Assembly: GCA_964397365.1 (NCBI GenBank)
Contig: CAYNIU010000041.1
Location: 1 to 18,861 of the forward strand
DNA: 18,861 nucleotides
Direction: 5' to 3'
Origin: Methylomarinum sp964397365
GTDB lineage: Bacteria > Pseudomonadota > Gammaproteobacteria > Methylococcales > Methylomonadaceae
This document shows, piece by piece, positions 1-6,327 of this stretch. How positions within the stretch are numbered: position 1 is the first letter of the stretch; every line of letters begins with the position of its first letter. Below the pieces are notes generated by a model. That model saw only the letters and a list, made by a program, of their open reading frames with translations, did no database searches and was not told the origin of the DNA. Position numbers and translations under genes: made by a program.

Positions 1-233
1 TTGAAACGCCGGACTGTACCACCTGTGATGAATGTGTGGATATTAATCCGAAAATATTCCAGTACAATAGTGACAAAAAAGCCGTCGTTATTGATCCGAC
101 CGCTGGAACTTTTGAAGATATTGTCAAAGCGGCGGAAAAATGTACGGCGGTGATTATCCACCCCGGTACACCCTGGAACCCTGATGAACCTAACCTAGAT
201 AAGCTCATCAAACGGGCGAAGAAATTTCAATAG
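1..233 (+). CDS. 4Fe-4S ferredoxin-type protein, C-terminal part (5' end outside window)
   Basis: The frame is open from the left edge (first full codon at base 3) to the TAA at 231-233, giving about 76 visible residues. They begin ETPDCTTCDECVD, a CxxCxxC cluster, and carry a fourth Cys in AEKCTAVIIHPG near residue 50. This is the ligand pattern of one [4Fe-4S] cluster, so the protein or domain is an electron carrier. A GTG at 36 is an internal Val rather than a start, because it would discard the cysteines. The tail (NLDKLIKRAKKFQ) is basic and helical. It could be a free small ferredoxin or the last domain of a larger oxidoreductase; the missing upstream sequence decides. It converges on the leftward biosynthetic unit and is separated from it by about 460 bases. 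Confidence 0.8.
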   Translation, partial: ETPDCTTCDECVDINPKIFQYNSDKKAVVIDPTAGTFEDIVKAAEKCTAVIIHPGTPWNPDEPNLDKLIKRAKKFQ

Positions 234-339
234 CAGCTTGGCCGCCATAGGGTATTAAAAATATTGACCCTTATCAATAATCCTATAAAAATCAGTTGTT
301 CACGGTTTCTTGGAGCATGCCGACCAAAGGAGGCAACCT

Positions 340-426
340 ATGGGTAATATCAGGTCTTCTGAGACAGGGATACCGAGGAGAATCCAGATGAAGGCATTCA
401 CCTCACATTCCGACTTAAGTGCATAA
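340..426 (+). CDS. Possible small ORF (28 aa) with strong Shine-Dalgarno
   Basis: An AAAGGAGG at 326-333 lies six bases before the ATG at 340, one of the best ribosome binding sites in the window. The ORF runs 28 codons to TAA at 424-426; the product begins MGNIRSSETG and ends SHSDLSA. No family is recognised and no membrane segment is seen. The 3' half overlaps a decayed copy of the intergenic repeat family, so the coding frame may be partly fortuitous. It could be a genuine microprotein, a leader peptide or chance. Confidence 0.25.
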   Translation: MGNIRSSETGIPRRIQMKAFTSHSDLSA

Positions 427-457
427 TATTAAATGTATATATACGCTGAATAGTTAC
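384..457 (+). repeat. Intergenic repeat family, decayed right half (copy 1)
   Basis: The segment from ATGAAGGCATTCACC to CGCTGAATAGTTAC matches the right half of the copies at 10364-10504 and 5693-5853 (reverse strand): a gaaggNNTTCacgg core, then atattaaatNNatatatacGCTGA and a terminal TAGTTAC. The matching left end (TACTCAGCGTAATTAATTG) is not found upstream, so this is a remnant. Confidence 0.6.
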
Positions 458-691
458 AAGAAAAGCTTTCAAAACTTGACTAGCAAGAACTGATACAAGT
501 CTTTGAATTGGCGCATGACCTTTCGTGATTAGTGATAAAATATTTTTACCAGGCGCAACTATTCATGGCAGTAGAGCTGCTATTCATTTAGCTTTTAAGC
601 GTAGTTTAATTGAAATTTATGAATCATACTCCACTCCTTCAAAGCTTTCTCCTTTTCTAAAATGTAAGAAAAACTGACAGACAAGATAAGA

Positions 692-1912
692 TTAAACCCG
701 TTTAAAGATCAATGATGTATTAATACCGCCAAAAGCAAAATTATTACTCATGACATATTCGCAATCTATTTGGCGAATATCGCCTTGAATATAGTCAAGA
801 TCCGCACATTCGGAATCAATATTGACCAGATTGACAGTCGGATGAAACCAGCCTTCGTTCATCATTTGTATAGATGCTAAAGCTTCGATAGCACCACAGG
901 CTCCCAAAGTATGGCCGGTATAACTCTTCATCGAACTGATCACAGTCCGCTTGCCAAAAACAGCGGCGGTGGCATGGGTTTCAGCAATATCGCCCACTTC
1001 CGTCGCAGTGCCATGAGCGCTGACATAGCCAATTGCCTCAGTTTCCAGGCCAGCAGACTGCAAGGCTGACTGCATCGCCACCTGCATACTGCCACTATCA
1101 GGTTGAGTGACATGTAAACCATCTGAATTACTACCAAAGCCGACGATTTCGGCATAAATATGCGCGCCGCGACTGAGCGCATGTTCTCTTTCTTCGAGAA
1201 TAAAAGTACCGCTGCCTTCACCAATCACCAGCCCGTCACGGTCCTTATCAAAAGGCCGTGGCGTTTTATCAGGCTCATCATTGCATGTACTGGCGGCATA
1301 CAAAGTATCGAAAACAGCGGCCTGTGAAGGTGATAACTCATCACTGCCGCCAGCAATCATGATGGTTTGTATGCCATATTTAATGGTTTCATAGGCATAA
1401 CCTATGCCTTGACTACCGGAAGTACAAGCGCTGGAGGTTGGAATAATTCGTCCGTTAATACCAAAATGCAGACCGATATTGACCGCACAGGTATGTCCCA
1501 TCATACGAATGTAAGACGTCGCGCTCATTCCCCCTTTATCATGAGTTATCAGCATTTTGGTGAAATCCAGGATACCATCAAAACTACCGGAGGAACTGCC
1601 GTAAGCGATGCCGGTCTGTCCATTCTTTAATACAGAGTCATGCTGCAAACCGGCATCAATCAGAGCCAGTTCTGAAGCATAAGTAGCCAGCATGGCGACC
1701 CGCCCCATTCCCCGAACCTGTTTACGGGAATAATGTTCGGGTCTGGAAAATTCAACCGGAGCGCCCAGATAGGTATTCAACCCTTGGTACCTTTCCCAGT
1801 CCGTCATTTTCTGAATGGCCGTCGTTTGCGATTTAAGTTTCTGTGAAATGCTTTCCCAATCATTGCCTAACGGTGTAATCGCGGCCATGCCGGTAATGAC
1901 TACTCGTTTCAT
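692..1912 (-). CDS. Beta-ketoacyl-ACP synthase, FabF/ApeR-like
   Basis: This is a decarboxylating Claisen condensing enzyme that joins malonyl-ACP to a growing acyl-ACP chain. The 406-residue product has the full thiolase-fold active site: Cys163 in PTSSACTSGS, His300 in SAHGTATEVGD, and Lys329/His334 in SMKSYTGHTLG. Length is normal for FabF (about 410 aa). The ATG at 1912 overlaps the TAA of the upstream ketoreductase gene by one base (TAATG) and has GGAGGA eight bases before it, which fixes the start and implies translational coupling. It is the last gene of a halogenase-KS-dehydratase-reductase-KS unit and occupies the position of apeR in aryl polyene loci. The intact Cys argues against a chain-length factor. 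It could be specialised for a particular chain length, but the sequence does not say. Confidence 0.93.
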   Translation of the reverse strand: MKRVVITGMAAITPLGNDWESISQKLKSQTTAIQKMTDWERYQGLNTYLGAPVEFSRPEHYSRKQVRGMGRVAMLATYASELALIDAGLQHDSVLKNGQTGIAYGSSSGSFDGILDFTKMLITHDKGGMSATSYIRMMGHTCAVNIGLHFGINGRIIPTSSACTSGSQGIGYAYETIKYGIQTIMIAGGSDELSPSQAAVFDTLYAASTCNDEPDKTPRPFDKDRDGLVIGEGSGTFILEEREHALSRGAHIYAEIVGFGSNSDGLHVTQPDSGSMQVAMQSALQSAGLETEAIGYVSAHGTATEVGDIAETHATAAVFGKRTVISSMKSYTGHTLGACGAIEALASIQMMNEGWFHPTVNLVNIDSECADLDYIQGDIRQIDCEYVMSNNFAFGGINTSLIFKRV

Positions 1913-2637
1913 TAACACAATCCTCCATTTACAGAAATAACCTGCCGGGTAATATAAGCGGCATCCTCTGATAATAAAAATGCCACAGTGGCCGCCACCT
2001 CTTTTACCTCACCAGCTCGCCTGAGTGGAATCATTTTTTTAATTTCCTCCAGCGGTATCTCATCCAGCATTTCTGTGTCAATAAGCCCGGGGGCGACACA
2101 ATTAACAGTAATCCTGCGTTTTGCCAGTTCCAATGCCAGCGCCTTGGTAGCGCCAATGACGCCTGCTTTGGCTGCGCTGTAGTTAACCTGCCCACGATTG
2201 CCCACAATTCCGGAAACGGATGACAAAGTAACAATACGACCTGGTTTACGCCGCCTGATCATCGGCATGACCACTGGACTCAAAACATTATAAAAACCAT
2301 CAAGATTGCTATGCACAACTGAATCCCATTGCTCTTCAGTTAACGCCGGAAATGCATTATCAGCACTCATACCGGCATTACAGATCACACCATAATAAGC
2401 GCCATAGCGCTCAATATCTTGATTAAGTTGATCGCTACATTGCTGTCTGTCAGCCAAATCGAACTGTAACACTCTGACTTGTCGCCCCATCGCATTGATT
2501 TCTGTCGCCGTCTGCTCTGCTTCGGCGTACCTGCTGCGACAATGCACAACAACATCAAAGCCTTTTTTCCCCAGATACAAGGCAATAGCCTTACCTATGC
2601 CACGACTGGAACCTGTCACTAAAACTGTTTCACTCAT
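1912..2637 (-). CDS. 3-oxoacyl-ACP reductase, FabG/ApeQ-like (SDR)
   Basis: A short-chain dehydrogenase of 241 residues that reduces 3-oxoacyl-ACP to 3-hydroxyacyl-ACP with NADPH. Visible motifs are the Rossmann GSSRGIG at 9-15, NAG at 87-89, Asn111, Ser140 in SSVSG, and Tyr153/Lys157 in YSAAKAG, so the Asn-Ser-Tyr-Lys tetrad is complete. The ATG at 2637 (MSETVLVTG) is preferred over the TTG three codons upstream because FabG proteins start just before the first beta strand. It lies between the dehydratase and the second ketosynthase, as apeQ does. The stop codon overlaps the next start (TAATG). Unlike the other gene joints in this unit, the upstream side has a gap of 135 bases containing half of an intergenic repeat, so expression may depend on readthrough or a separate promoter. 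Confidence 0.93.
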   Translation of the reverse strand: MSETVLVTGSSRGIGKAIALYLGKKGFDVVVHCRSRYAEAEQTATEINAMGRQVRVLQFDLADRQQCSDQLNQDIERYGAYYGVICNAGMSADNAFPALTEEQWDSVVHSNLDGFYNVLSPVVMPMIRRRKPGRIVTLSSVSGIVGNRGQVNYSAAKAGVIGATKALALELAKRRITVNCVAPGLIDTEMLDEIPLEEIKKMIPLRRAGEVKEVAATVAFLLSEDAAYITRQVISVNGGLC

Positions 2638-2659
2638 TATCTTCAACCTATATTTCGGA

Positions 2660-2704
2660 TAGTTATTCAGCGTAATTAATTGAACGAAAAGTCTTAAATA
2701 TCAT
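2660..2704 (+). repeat. Intergenic repeat family, left half only (copy 2)
   Basis: The segment ATAGTTATTCAGCGTAATTA, continuing into ttgaacgaaaagtcttaaatatca, matches the left end of the copies at 10364 and 10757 almost base for base. The right half (the GCTGAG end) is missing. It sits between two cotranscribed genes of the biosynthetic unit, where neighbouring genes otherwise overlap. Confidence 0.7.
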
Positions 2705-2772
2705 CGGCTCTCTTTCTTTCATGGTATAAAATATTGATGTGTTAACATTTTTTTCAAATATGCTGAAAAGAA

Positions 2773-3186
2773 CTATTCTGGCTGATAAACATTTAATTTG
2801 GCCGAAACCTCAACATTTTCACCACTAATCCGGCAATTAAATACACTCAGTCCCTGATCCTGAATAAGTCTTTCAACCTTGACTCTTAATACTTTTCCCA
2901 CGGTAAATTTATCAATATTGGTCAAAAAACGTCGGGTTCCCAACAACAACCCCATCGTTACCGGCTTCCCAGAAAGCTTATTCATCATCCCTGTGTGAGC
3001 GGCCACCGTTTGTGCCATATATTCAATTCCCACCCATGCCGGTAGGCTTGTTTCATCACCAAACAAACCATCATTGCGAACCTGCAATTCAGTAGACATG
3101 GATTTATCATCGAATTCAATCACTTTGTCCAACAGCATCATTTTATCTGCTTGTGGCAGAATTTCATTCATTTTGATATTGATCAT
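2773..3186 (-). CDS. Hot-dog 3-hydroxyacyl-ACP dehydratase, ApeP-like
   Basis: A 137-residue single hot-dog-fold protein, expected to dehydrate 3-hydroxyacyl-ACP to the trans-2-enoyl form during polyene assembly. Support comes from the N-terminal LPQADKMMLLDKV (about residues 10-22), the LPAWVGIEYMAQTVAAHTG helix with its Glu in IEYMAQ (about 48-66), and the size. The ATG at 3186 overlaps the TGA of the preceding ketosynthase (ATGA); an ATG five codons later (MNEILP, 3171) is also possible. The gene sits between the two enzymes it should work with, as apeP does. One oddity: the family motif recalled as LPHRPPM reads LPQADKM here, so the usual His is a Gln. Either the residue is not catalytic in this branch or activity is altered. 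Confidence 0.82.
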   Translation of the reverse strand: MINIKMNEILPQADKMMLLDKVIEFDDKSMSTELQVRNDGLFGDETSLPAWVGIEYMAQTVAAHTGMMNKLSGKPVTMGLLLGTRRFLTNIDKFTVGKVLRVKVERLIQDQGLSVFNCRISGENVEVSAKLNVYQPE

Positions 3187-4364
3187 TTCCGGGATACGAT
3201 AAGAGAGATATTATTACCGCCAAAAGCAAAAGAATTACTTTGACAAAAATCAATTCTGCATTGCCGCTTTCCTCCGAGCAAAACAAAATCCAGCAAGGGT
3301 AGATTATTATCGAGTTCATCACCATTTATATTAGCGGGCAAAAAGCCTTGCTCATCCTGCTGTGTCAACAACAACCAACATATCCCTAACTCCAATGCCG
3401 CAGCTGCACCTAAGGCATGTCCCGTCATTCCCTTAGTTGAACTGACAGCAACACTGTTTCCAAATACCCGGTGTACAGCTTTGCTTTCCATAGCATCATT
3501 CAATACGGTGGCGGTTCCATGCAAATTGATGTAATCAATATCTTCAGCATTCACTTGCGCATCCTTCAATGCCAATTCCATTGCCCTAATAACAGCACCG
3601 CCATCAGGAGCAGGAGCAGAAAAATGATAAGCATCACTGCTGGCGCCAATTCCCTGCAGCTGTACGGGTCCAGGCTCTTTACTCAGCACAAATAAAGCCA
3701 CAGCTTCCGCCAAATTGATTCCGTCCCGATGTAAGCCAAATGGCTTGCACAATCCTGCTGACACTGATTCTAGCGCTTCAAATCCATTGATGGTAAACCG
3801 GCATAAACTATCCGCTCCACCGACAATAACAGCATCGCACAAGTCAAGAGCCATCAGCCGACGAGCCGATGCAAACGCCCGGCCGCTGGATGAGCAGGCC
3901 GTTGAAATGGCATAGGCCGGCCCCTTTAAGCCCAGTAAATGCGCCAGAAAATCCGCTCCGCCTGCCAATTGCTGCTGTTTATAATGAAAATGTTCCGGCT
4001 TTTTATTAAACCGGGCGACAGATTCCAACGCCAGTTCTGTATTTCTGACGCCAGACGTGCTGGTGCCAATGACAACACCAATCCGTTCAGCTCCGAATTG
4101 CTTGATCATGCTATCGACAGTTGCTTGAATCTGGCTTAAAGCAGCCAACAATAGTTGATTATTCCGGCAATCATAAACACTATCTCGCGCATTAATTGAC
4201 GGCAAATCAGCCTGTACTGCGCCAACATAAAGCGAATGACCGGGACTGTATCGCTCTGTTTTAACCAATCCTGAGCGGTCACCTGCCAATAAACAGTCAA
4301 GTATTTCTTTTCCGGAATTGCCGACCGCCGATAATACTCCCAAGTCATTTAAATACAATTTCAT
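3183..4364 (-). CDS. Beta-ketoacyl-ACP synthase, ApeO-like
   Basis: A second ketosynthase (393 residues), clearly diverged from the one at 692-1912. The active site is complete: Cys157 in ISTACSSSG, His282 in NLHGTATVLND, Lys311/His316 in STKGMTGHALG. It probably condenses the starter or the growing polyene acyl chain with malonyl-ACP. The ATG at 4364 overlaps the TGA of the halogenase-like gene (ATGA), and its own TGA overlaps the dehydratase start the same way, so three genes are tightly coupled. An upstream GTG at 4373 is less likely. Usual KS text around GEGA is replaced by NLAEAVALFVL (about residues 217-227), a mild divergence. Having two active ketosynthases and no obvious chain-length factor resembles apeO plus apeR without apeC. 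Confidence 0.9.
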   Translation of the reverse strand: MKLYLNDLGVLSAVGNSGKEILDCLLAGDRSGLVKTERYSPGHSLYVGAVQADLPSINARDSVYDCRNNQLLLAALSQIQATVDSMIKQFGAERIGVVIGTSTSGVRNTELALESVARFNKKPEHFHYKQQQLAGGADFLAHLLGLKGPAYAISTACSSSGRAFASARRLMALDLCDAVIVGGADSLCRFTINGFEALESVSAGLCKPFGLHRDGINLAEAVALFVLSKEPGPVQLQGIGASSDAYHFSAPAPDGGAVIRAMELALKDAQVNAEDIDYINLHGTATVLNDAMESKAVHRVFGNSVAVSSTKGMTGHALGAAAALELGICWLLLTQQDEQGFLPANINGDELDNNLPLLDFVLLGGKRQCRIDFCQSNSFAFGGNNISLIVSRK

Positions 4365-5590
4365 AACCGGCACAATTCCACTAGGGTCTTTAATCTGAGC
4401 TGGGCGTTTTTAACATAAGGATTTTTTTCATCCCAAACATAACCCGCCAGAATCGAACAAATCATCGCCTTGATATTGCGTTGCTGCTGCTGATAAAAAA
4501 CCACGTCCTGCAAACCATTGTCATACCAGGAAGTCACAAAGGTTCTAAAAGTCTCCACCCCTTTTTGCAACGGCTCCACAAAATCAGTCTGCCAGTCAGC
4601 CGCTTGCTGATTAAATTGCCGATCCAGCACATCAGCCGCTAAAGAGGCCGATTTCATCGCAATAGTCACTCCCGATGAAAACACCGGATCCAGAAACTCT
4701 CCCGCATTACCCAACAAGGCATATCTATTACCATAAAGCGATTTAACATTAACACTGTAACCGCCGATGCTGTTAACCGGCTTATCCCAAACAGCATTCT
4801 TCAATAATTTTGATAAACCGGGTTCCTGACTCAGCATAAGCTGAAAGACCTGACGTTGATCCTCACCTAACCGGCCAAAAACAGAAGGCGCCGCGACAAC
4901 TCCGAGACTGCATCGTCCATTGCTGAATGGAATCAGCCAGTACCAGACATCACTCATTTCAGGATGCACAATAATGCGAATCTTGTTACGATCATAATGC
5001 CGACAATCAATACGGTCTTCAACATGGGTAAACAAAGACTGCCTGAATGGAAAATCAGAAGGTTTTTCCAAATTCAGCAAGCGTGGCAACACTCGCCCAA
5101 AACCGCTGGCATCCAGCACAAAATCAGCTTTGGCCTGATAACACCCACCAGCGCTGTTATCTTTAATAGTCAATACGGGAATATCCCCTGTAAAATCGAC
5201 AGCCTCCACTGATTGTTGCCAACGAATTTCTACTCCCATGCGCTGAGCTTCTGAAGCCAGCAGAGCATCAAAGCGATCACGCTGAACCTGAAAGGTATAA
5301 TTAAACCCGGGAGTGAATTTATCAGCAAAACAAAATTCCGAATGCCTGCCCCGATGTAAAAAAGCCGCGCCGGTCTTTAATTGAAACCCCGCCGCCTTTA
5401 CCGCCTCCAGCATTCCCGCCTGTTCAATAAATTCCATACATTGCGGCAACAAGCTTTCTCCAATGCTGAATCGTGGAAAGACATCACGTTCAATAATTGT
5501 GACCTGATGACCTTTATTCTGCAATAACGCCCCGGCAATACTGCCTGCCGGGCCAGATCCAATAATAATGATGTTTCCGGTCTCAGCCAT
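4361..5590 (-). CDS. FAD-dependent halogenase-like oxidoreductase
   Basis: A 409-residue flavoprotein of the FAD halogenase/PHBH-fold superfamily. It has the FAD-binding GSGPAG at 11-16, IGESLLP near 43-49, the lysine of the halogenase family in GFQLKTGAAF (Lys72), and WYWLIP at 216-221, which matches the WxWxIP halogenase signature. The late flavin motif reads LLGNAGEFLDPVFSSG (292-307), with Asn where most relatives have Asp. Variant-B halogenases of this type chlorinate or brominate carrier-bound pyrroles and phenols, and halogenase-like genes are also known in aryl polyene and xanthomonadin loci. It is the first gene of the leftward unit, with AAGG about eight bases before the ATG and an ATGA overlap with the next gene. 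A non-halogenating hydroxylase or dehydrogenase role cannot be excluded from sequence. Confidence 0.85.
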   Translation of the reverse strand: MAETGNIIIIGSGPAGSIAGALLQNKGHQVTIIERDVFPRFSIGESLLPQCMEFIEQAGMLEAVKAAGFQLKTGAAFLHRGRHSEFCFADKFTPGFNYTFQVQRDRFDALLASEAQRMGVEIRWQQSVEAVDFTGDIPVLTIKDNSAGGCYQAKADFVLDASGFGRVLPRLLNLEKPSDFPFRQSLFTHVEDRIDCRHYDRNKIRIIVHPEMSDVWYWLIPFSNGRCSLGVVAAPSVFGRLGEDQRQVFQLMLSQEPGLSKLLKNAVWDKPVNSIGGYSVNVKSLYGNRYALLGNAGEFLDPVFSSGVTIAMKSASLAADVLDRQFNQQAADWQTDFVEPLQKGVETFRTFVTSWYDNGLQDVVFYQQQQRNIKAMICSILAGYVWDEKNPYVKNAQLRLKTLVELCRL

Positions 5591-5873
5591 TATTTACACC
5601 TTCAGGAACATTTCCATAGTTCATATATCTTTGTTAATTATGCAGCGTTTTAAGGTATCATCAAGCAGTGATAAAACTTACAAAGTATAACAGCAACTAC
5701 TCAGCGTATATATGCATTTAATATCAGTCACTTACTCCAGAAGATGCCGCGAATACCTCCATGTCGGCTTGAACGTGACCGCCACGTCATTTACACTTCT
5801 TCGGCAAACAACTGATATTGAAGACTTTTCGTTCAATGAATTACGCTGAGCCAGGTATAACATTACAACAGCT
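5591..5873. promoter_or_regulatory. Divergent intergenic region between the two biosynthetic units
   Basis: The 283 bases between the halogenase-like start (5590, leftward) and the carrier-protein start (5874, rightward) must contain promoters for both units unless transcription enters from outside. More than half of it is a full intergenic-repeat copy (5693-5853). No operator or regulator site was recognised and no regulator gene lies in the locus. Confidence 0.55.
5693..5853 (-). repeat. Intergenic repeat family, full copy (copy 3, reverse orientation)
   Basis: About 160 bp bounded by CAACTACTCAGCG on the left and TTACGCTGAG on the right, which are imperfect inverted termini. An inner inverted pair (TTAATATCAGT near 5718-5728 and AACTGATATT near 5810-5819) makes the element a nested palindrome. 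Read on the minus strand it aligns with the copies at 10364 and 10757, but has about 20 extra central bases shared with the copy at 13161. It ends about 20 bases before the carrier-protein start. Confidence 0.8.
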
Positions 5874-6113
5874 ATGAAGAATAAACTACGCCACTTTATC
5901 TTTAAAGAACTGGTTTTTATTGCCGACCCAAATCGTTTCAGTGACAGCGATAATCTGCTGGATGCGGGACTGGACAGCATGGGCATTATGCGCCTAATCA
6001 TGTATATAGAAAACGAATATGCCATCACCCTGCCTGATAACGAAATTGAACCTGATAATGTACAATCATTGGATGCTCTGGAACAATGGATTTTAAGGCA
6101 TCAACAAAGATAA
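5874..6113 (+). CDS. Acyl/peptidyl carrier protein
   Basis: A 79-residue four-helix carrier protein. Ser35 in LDAGLDSMG is the phosphopantetheine attachment site, and the C-terminal half (LPDNEIEPDNVQSLDALEQWI) has the usual helix III/IV spacing. Stand-alone carriers of this size (PltL, CloN5, PigG/RedO families) carry L-proline while it is oxidised to pyrrole-2-carboxylate. That role is inferred from the adenylation enzyme and dehydrogenase encoded downstream. It is the only carrier protein in the window, so it may also serve chain extension, or the fatty-acid ACP may do that. The ATG has no strong Shine-Dalgarno. A 214-base gap with an inverted-repeat structure separates it from the next gene of the unit. 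Confidence 0.9.
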   Translation: MKNKLRHFIFKELVFIADPNRFSDSDNLLDAGLDSMGIMRLIMYIENEYAITLPDNEIEPDNVQSLDALEQWILRHQQR

Positions 6114-6133
6114 GTATTTAAAATAGCAGATAT

Positions 6134-6287
6134 GGAAATCGTTCCTATACTCTGTACCATAATCATTAGTTAAGAAAATGCGAGCCAGGTATAGATGCGA
6201 ATTCATTCGCACTGTTGAGATAAATCCGCACTGACGCCCATTGCTAAATTTAAAAATATAACGCAGAGTATGGAATCTTGACATTCC
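6134..6287. repeat. Long imperfect inverted repeat, MITE-like
   Basis: The left arm at 6134-6154 (GGAAATCGTTCCTATACTCTG) is complementary, with a few gaps, to the right arm at 6264-6287 (CAGAGTATGGAATC...ATTCC). Between them lies a perfect 7-bp hairpin with a 2-base loop, TGCGAAT-TC-ATTCGCA (6196-6211). The structure fills most of the gap between the carrier-protein gene and the condensation-like gene. It looks like a worn non-autonomous element or a transcript hairpin; no T-tract follows, so a terminator is not supported. Confidence 0.5.
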
Positions 6288-6327
6288 CCGCGTTATCAGA
6301 CTTTTTCATTCGGACACGACATTAAGC

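Larger units (their letters stand above)
234..691. other. 458-base stretch without a clear gene
   Basis: This gap separates the ferredoxin from the convergent ketosynthase gene. It holds a decayed intergenic-repeat copy (about 384-457), a 28-codon ORF with a very good ribosome binding site (340-426), and an open frame at 519-677 (GTG at 525, 50 codons, no convincing Shine-Dalgarno). A fragment at 459-532 reads as EKLSKLD-stop-QELIQVFELAHDLS-stop and may be a gene remnant, but its two in-frame stops and short length leave this unproven. No strong GC-rich terminator was seen, although one is expected between two converging genes. Confidence 0.5.

Noticed and set aside
36..233. GTG at 36 as the start of a 65-aa protein
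   Set aside because: It would drop all three cysteines of the CxxCxxC cluster, and the frame is open to the left edge, so it is a Val codon inside a truncated gene.
940..1224. Open frame of 94 codons on the minus strand
   Set aside because: It lies wholly inside the ketosynthase gene in another frame and has no family resemblance or ribosome binding site; it is a shadow.
5732..6028. 98-aa minus-strand frame overlapping the carrier-protein gene
   Set aside because: It reads antisense through the carrier protein and into the repeat copy. The carrier protein has a clear LDSM site on the other strand.
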